Origin: Tulasnella sp. 424
Lineage: Eukaryota > Basidiomycota > Agaricomycetes > Cantharellales > Tulasnellaceae
Length of the DNA: 53,952 nt
NCBI GenBank assembly: GCA_019633425.1
Contig: WSUB01000231.1
Coordinates: 1 to 53,952, forward strand
Direction: 5' to 3'
The stretch's first letter is position 1. Each line of letters opens with the position of its first letter. Shown piece by piece: positions 48,249 through 53,952 of the stretch. A program made the position numbers and the translations under genes. The notes beneath the pieces were generated by a model that made no database searches, was not told the origin of the DNA, and saw nothing but the letters and a program-made list of their open reading frames with translations.

Positions 48249-50219
48249 TGGATTCGCTTCGTCAGTTTTGGAAAGGCTTCCTTCGAAGGTGATTAGGTAT
48301 AGTTCTTCCAGGCACGAAATTAATGGACTGTAGACCACATGTTCGGGAGTTTTCGGGGGTTATCATTATATCATGTGTCGTTTTCGAGTTTCGGCTCCGC
48401 GCTTTTTTTTAATGCACTGCTACGTTTTGGGGCTCAGGATGTCAGCGATCAATCCAAGCCGAGCGATGCCGAGACCGGCGCTTACATAATGTCTCGTTTG
48501 TTCATTTTCCTCTTATGTTTTGTTTCTCTCTCGACTCGTCCGTTTCCTAATGTTTATTTGTAACATCTCCATTCCGTTGGTCTGATTCTCCATCTGTTTG
48601 GACTCGTTCTCTCCTCTTATATCGTAGACCTTGCATGTACGGGATACCTCAGTCGATTGCCGCATCACTGAGGTATGCCCCTTTTTCCTTCTCGCACCTG
48701 TCCTGACCCGCTCGCTGTATCGTAGTGTTCTATTCTGACAGGTGCTTATCTAATATACAATAGTCGATTGCCACATCGCTGAGTGTTCTATTCTGACACA
48801 GGGGTGACCGGAAAATCAGTGCTCCCTTAGCGTCCGACAGCTCGGCCTTCGAGGTGGCTGCTTTGGTTGAGGTCTATAGTTAGCTATGAAGGATTGCCGT
48901 CCCTGTATGAATGGTCATCCCTGAATATGATCGGTCGGGTCTCGAACTTGCACACCTGAAAATGATTTCCCAAGACGAAGATCGATGACAATATTTACGT
49001 CAGCGCACGATTTAGGTGGTTACATATGACTTCCCAATGCGATACTTTGCAAGGCCGACAAACTGTTGGCCGAGTTTGGGGTGCTGACCCTAGTTTGCTC
49101 GTCGGCCAGTCGTTCCTCGTTTGGTTAAAGTCCTTCATTTCAAGAAGACACTAGTGGCTAGTTGTCTGGTAAGTTCCGTCCAAAGTCGAAATGAAAGGCG
49201 AAAGCCATCTAGAGGATTGGCGTGAGCGAAGCATTGCCAAGGCGTAAAAAGAGAACCCTTTTGAACGCCATATATACGGAGATCGAAAGTCTGCCGTACA
49301 CACATATCAGCGGATACATGTTCCGGGGGATTGAATCGAACAAGTAATCCATGGCTCATCGTCGTGCTTTCCTCTTTTCCAGGTTTCACATTTTTATATC
49401 GTACCTCCATAGAGAAAACCACTGTCTGATAAATTAAATGAAATCCTAGGCTCTGCTTATAGCAAGTGTCTAAGTTTCCGACGGACCATGATATTTAAGT
49501 CACAAAGTTCATCTGTCGGGGTTGTCTTCAATCTGGATCCTATTTCCATGGCTTGGGCTCGGTCTCCGTCTCCGGGATCCCCCTTGTCAACCTCCTGCCG
49601 TGTTACAACCCAGTGACTTAGGTCCAACCCGGTATATCTTTTATCTTCATAAATGTCTCCTACTGAGTCGCAAGTAACGACATGTTGTCAGCGTCCTGTC
49701 TCCTGAACATGAAAGAAACGCGACGTCGGGTTCGGCCGGAGGTCACGCTGTGGAATACAGACAAATGCAAAAAAAGATCCCGAGCAATGTACGAGCATGA
49801 CGACCTGCTGCCGACCATGAACGACTCACAATTGGACGTTGACCGCATCACTGAGGTTAAACGTGCGTTAAGGGTGATTTCGGAGATGCCGCAAAGACTG
49901 CCAAGGGAACTTAAGGAAACCGGGGTGGGCCATGCATCGATCATATTTACCCTGATAAGGAAGGGCCATGTTCAGTAGCACACATGCGTCTAGCGTGTCT
50001 GATGGAGACCTCCCTTTTCGCCCGGTCTCTAGCCAATCAACAGTCCTCCCGCTACTCTGGTTCTTGTTCTCCTGACATTTGGGGCACATATGCGATCGGC
50101 CACTCGGAGCCGTTAGGTACCTCCACAAGTTTCAAATACCACCGACGGCGTGTCGATGTTCACATAAGCCTTTCCCCTCACACCTCACCCACCCACGCAA
50201 TCCTCAAACACCCAGATGA
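48249..50219. repeat. Spacer after DUF6533 paralog 2, duplicated at 52411-53870
   Basis: Several words recur in order at the right end: GTTCGGGAGTTTTCGGGGG (48340 and 52492), TTTTCGAGTTTCGGCTCC, GCGTGAGCGAAGCA (49210 and 53005) and GACCGCATCACT (49842 and 53774). Two short direct repeats of about 21 and 16 bases lie at 48654-48800. I see no intact gene. Confidence 0.7.
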
Positions 50220-51933
50220 ATGGCAGGGTACACTGATATCCTCGCCGATGCGCATCGGATTATCCTGAATGCTGAGACGACGCGATACTTGACCAGTGAG
50301 TCAACCGACAGAAATTTTGTTCAGCTGTAGCCTTCCTGACCGACTCTTTTTTTCCCCTCAAGTGGCGGGGTACACTGTTCTTGTTTGGGATCATCTGTGC
50401 ACTCTTGGCGACGAAATTGAATTCGTGTGGAAGGCGCCTAGGTCGCTGGTCAAAGTTTTGTTTCTGGTGGTACGATAGGTTTTCAGCCTCCCTTGACGCG
50501 AACATATGTGGCAGGAGGGCCTGATAGTGTGCGTCTACCTCCATAGAACCGATACTCTACTCCCCTAGCTCAGGCCGTTGCCATCTATTGTGCGTGTTCA
50601 AGCTCGACACCAAGAGTTCTCTGACTGAAGATGGCCTTTTCACGACAGATCAAAGCCGGTTGATAGTGATGTCAAGTATAGTACGTTTACCCTCCGAGTG
50701 CTTTCGGTTGGCAGCTGACAGAGCCTGCATTATATGCGCCTAGGCGTAAGAAAACTCATTTACCGTGGATTCCTGTCGTTAGAGCAGTTATCTCAGTTGC
50801 AGATGGACGATAATGTCGATAGGGGTTGTAGAAACCTGGGGTTTGGCAACCTGGGATCGTACGTTATTGCCACGGCAAAGCGAAGGTTCTGCCTCAGCTG
50901 ACAAAATTTCTGAAGTGCTACTTATCCTTCGGGTGCACGCCCTCTGGGGCGGACGTCGGAGTATCGTGATTGGGACCTATACCCTCTACGTCTTGACATA
51001 TACCTGTCATACGGTGATATCTCTCATCACTGCTTTTCAACTAGCCGGTTCGTCATAGCCCTGAGAACGTTACCCCGAGACTTGTTAATGTTGACTTGGA
51101 TACTATTTTCTCTAGCTCATATACACTACGATGCTTTCGCTAAGACATGCATTACCGATCACCGGCCGAAGTTAATGTCTATAATATGGATCTTCGCGGT
51201 ACGTGCTGCGACTCGAGTGCCCTACCCGAGGACCGACTTAAACTACGTGCTCTGCAGCTATCTGGCGAGACGGTTGTGTTCATATTGACGGTAATCAAAC
51301 TCATCGAACATCGCGCCTCGAACCAGCTCCAGAACCCTCTTGTGGAAAGCCTATTCTATGGCCAGCTTATATACAACACAGTGAGTGCTCCACCAGCGCT
51401 AGATAACATTAACCCGGTAAAAGAACTCAGCCTCATCTTGTCATAATAGGTCATAATCGGTGAGACGGCTTCTTCTTACACATATTCATTTCGAAAGTAA
51501 GCTTACCAGCTCAACATGCCGCCTAAGCGGTCCGGGTGTTCAATCTTTTCATCTGGATTACTTTCCCTGTGTCTCTCACATTTCTGGGCGTTTTGTGAGT
51601 GACCTGAGTATACAGCGCTCCAAGCATTTCAGCGATATTTACCCGTTACCTCCACGTAGCTTCATCTGGGCGATGATAACTGCATTCGTGGCACGAATGA
51701 TGTTGCATCTGCGGAAGAGTGCCTGCTCCAACACTCAGAGTACCGAAACGTCGTTCTTTGGGGAGACTGCTGTGAGCACGCGGATAGTTTGGGCGCGACG
51801 CCCTCCGGCCTTGAACACATCCCTCACGGCATTCTCGCACGATGGGCACCCGGCTGTCCCCAACGATCACGAAATTTTCGTCGGAGGCAACGACAGGGAG
51901 ATAGGAGAGGAAATCACATTACGAATGTTTTAG
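50220..51933 (+). CDS. DUF6533 multi-pass membrane protein, paralog 3 (12 exons)
   Basis: Exons: 50220-50295, 50363-50469, 50547-50589, 50649-50680, 50744-50745, 50797-50858, 50916-51047, 51116-51198, 51258-51380, 51450-51459, 51528-51594, 51660-51933. They total 1011 nt and encode 336 residues. Again the first 11 exons match the paralogs exactly in length. Motifs: AGYTVLVWDHLCTLGDEI, KSLVKVLFL-like RSLVKVLFLVNRY, CRWTIM, LLILRVHALWGGRRS, VRVFNLFIW. The 2-nt exon is GC here, between GCCTAG and GTAAG, giving Ala where the others have Phe. The gene is intact. Function unknown. Confidence 0.87.
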
Positions 51934-52184
51934 TCGGGAGGGGGTGGGACTAACGGTTCTGGCGAGCGCGCGCTTCAGGAAGCCAGGCCCTTGCCCTTGC
52001 CCTCGTGAATCTTGAACAGGTGTGGCGAGGGACGCCTACCGATTTGGTACTATCACAGACTTATCTTTATTCTATATCTGGTTTCGATATCTGTCCATAA
52101 TCTGTAACTAATATGTATTCAATGGGAAGGCCATGTCGTAAAATCTTATGAGCTACACTGCTTCGTCTCGCTTTGAGGTGAATA
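51934..52184. other. Short spacer before the broken fourth DUF6533 copy
   Basis: No gene. Homology to DUF6533 paralog 2 begins only at about 52185, so the body of a fourth gene is missing here. Confidence 0.4.
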
Positions 52185-52410
52185 TTAGAGTTCAGCACAC
52201 GGGAGTAGTTTGGGCGCGGAAGAATAACAACACGACGACGATGGACTCGTCTATTCACACTATAGCTCAGGCTGCGGTGCCCGTCACCGAGGTTCATGAA
52301 GACGGGGATGGGGAGGGGATTGGAACCGGAATCCTCGAGGCCGGGACGCTGCTATCGAGTCGAGGAAGTTTGAGGCTACGGCGTCGAGGTTATGGCCGTG
52401 ATGGATCATA
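52185..52410 (+). pseudogene. 3' fragment of a fourth DUF6533 gene
   Basis: The sequence matches the last exon of paralog 2 from the AGAGTAGTTTGGGCGCG region to GTTATGGCCGTGATGG. Shared coded motifs are VWAR(R/K)N, SSIHTI and EDGDG. One base is missing in the Gly/Asp run, so the reading frame shifts and the original C-terminus (RLWP) is lost. All membrane-helix exons are absent. It is a relic, with its 3' flank continuing as a copy of 48249 onward. Confidence 0.85.
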
Positions 52411-53875
52411 AAACTGGTCAGGTATAGAAAGGCGTCGCTCGAAGGTGATAAAGTATAGTCCTTACAGACACAAATGGAGGGAGGGCTATATGTTCGGGAG
52501 TTTTCGGGGGCTATCACTATACCATGTGACGTTTTCGAGTTTCGGCTCCAGTTTTTTTTATTTTTTATGAAGCGGTACATTTCGAGCTCAGTAGTGACTG
52601 AGAAATTCAATGCTCCCTGCGCGTCGACCGCTCAGCCTTGGAAGTTGTTGCTTTGGCTGGCGATCACGAAGCATTGCCTTCCCTGCATTAATGGAAATCC
52701 CTGAACCGGATCGGCCGGGTCTCGATCTTGCATTCTTGAAACGATTTTCCAAGATGACAATACTCACGCCAGCGCACAATTTAGGTAGTAACATATGACT
52801 CTGAAATGCGATACTTTGCAACTCGTTGCCGAGATCCACAAACTATAGGCCGAGCCCGAGACGCCGACTCTAGATTGCTCGGAGCCTTTCCTCATTTGGC
52901 GAAAATCAATCCTATGAAAGAGACACCAGCGGTTTGTCCTCTGGGAATCACCGTTCAAAGTCGAGAGTAAGGGCAAAAGCCGTCTAAAGGGCCAGTACAT
53001 ATTCGCGTGAGCGAAGCACTGCGAAGGCTAGGACGCGATCGTCTGCCATGCATGCATTCTAGTTGAGACATGTGCTGGAGTAGTGGAACGACCCATGGGT
53101 GCCTTCCCGTAACGTAAACACATTTCCATACGTTAATCGGTCACGGAGAAACACGGCAGTAAGGCGGATTTGGCTGTTATGCGAGCGCATCGCGCTTTGA
53201 GATCGGGGTGCGACCCCCTTCCTAACACCAAAAAAGGTGAAATCGAGGGTCTGTCGGCTTCCATCACGGGTTCTCCCCGCTTCTTTCTGCCCACGACAGG
53301 CGGATACGAAACGATCTGTATTTTCGTTTAGGGAGCGTTACGGGAAGCCCACTATTGATTCATAGCCATCGTCGGACCCTCTCAAAGTTTCAAATTTCCA
53401 TATCGTACCTTCAAGGAAAATACTCCTTACGACAAATCGAAATAAATCACGGTAGGGTTCTGGCCAAAGCACGTCTCTGAGTCTCCAAACCCAGAACTCG
53501 GTCACAACGTTCATCGGGTTTTGCTCCATTTCCTATTTCTGTAGTTCGGGCTCATAACTCGGTTCTTCTTCCTCCTCGCTCTTGCGTTACATCGATCTAG
53601 ATCTAACTTGAAACATATTATTTTATCTTTATAAAGGTCCCCTGAGTGAGTCGCAAGTGGAGAGATGTTGAGAGCGTTCTATCTCATGAACGAGAGTCAC
53701 GCTTTGCAATACAGCCAAATCCGCCAACTATGGCGGCATGCTTCCGACCACGCAGATTCGCAAACTGCTGTTGACCGCATCACTTAGACTAGACTTGCGT
53801 TAAGGGTGGTTTAGCAGACGCATCAGCAAAGACTGGGGGGAGCCTAAGAAAGTTAACCGTGGCGAAGATGATCAT
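52411..53875. repeat. Second copy of the DUF6533 spacer
   Basis: The stretch aligns in order with 48249-49900 (see the entry at 48249) until about 53860, with moderate divergence. A further DUF6533 gene would be expected next, but the sequence runs into the end repeat. Confidence 0.7.
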
Positions 53876-53952
53876 TGCGGAAGCCGGGAGGGTCGTGGAA
53901 GAAACGCGCGAGTTCGACTTTCGACTACCGTCATTGACTCCTCTTCCACTCT
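53876..53952. repeat. Right copy of 77-bp terminal inverted repeat
   Basis: This is the exact reverse complement of bases 1-77; the inner flanks differ at once. It replaces the expected continuation of the DUF6533 array. Confidence 0.97.

Noticed and set aside
1..53952. Large transposon or Starship-like element bounded by the end repeats
   Set aside because: No captain tyrosine recombinase, transposase or integrase was seen, and the contents are mainly conserved housekeeping genes; kept only as an alternative in the findings.
1..53952. CRISPR array, rRNA, or secondary-metabolite cluster
   Set aside because: No evenly spaced short repeats, no rRNA core sequence, and no polyketide, peptide or terpene synthase were found.

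Overview
The window is nuclear DNA of a basidiomycete fungus, most likely an Agaricomycete. Genes are dense in short introns (about 45-75 nt) with GT-AG ends, and the families present (fungal hybrid phytochrome, F-box-like proteins, DUF6533 membrane proteins, small secreted Cys-rich proteins) are typical of that group. There are no bacterial, organellar or rRNA signals and I found no tRNA. Gene models below were built by hand; in every one the exon lengths sum to a multiple of three with no internal stop.

Layout. (1) 1-3.2 kb: a 77-bp end repeat, one four-exon hypothetical gene on the minus strand (378-1665) and gene fragments. (2) 3.2-11 kb: a tandem array of three intact F-box-like genes sharing a short first exon and a phase-2 intron, separated by copies of one intergenic module. 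(3) 11.6-13.0 kb: an eight-exon short-chain dehydrogenase. (4) 14.4-16.2 kb: an array of noncoding repeat modules enclosing a frameshifted TPR relic. (5) 18.2-33.4 kb: a conserved block with a membrane RING-H2 ubiquitin ligase (-), a mitochondrial carrier (+), a 20-exon hybrid-kinase phytochrome (+) and a 15-exon AMP deaminase (-) with a 14-nt microexon. (6) 33.5-37.6 kb: two tandem quinone-oxidoreductase-like genes with identical exon lengths. (7) 38.8-40.0 kb: a secreted two-domain Cys-rich protein. (8) 42.9-53.9 kb: three intact DUF6533 membrane-protein genes plus a broken fourth copy.

The strongest unusual signal is in region 8. All three paralogs have the same 12-exon plan (76/107/43/32/2/62/132/83/123/10/67/variable nt), and their frame closes only if a 2-nt exon, flanked by an acceptor and a GTAAG donor in every copy, is spliced in. 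A 10-nt microexon is conserved in the same genes.

The genes do not form a single pathway. The block in region 5 is housekeeping and light sensing (red-light phytochrome, purine catabolism, mitochondrial transport, membrane ubiquitination). It is flanked by four independent tandem-duplication clusters, which suggests a duplication-prone accessory neighbourhood. The two window ends are perfect 77-bp inverted copies of each other. This probably reflects an assembly-graph junction at a genomic inverted repeat, since 77 is a common k-mer length; a real terminal inverted repeat cannot be excluded.
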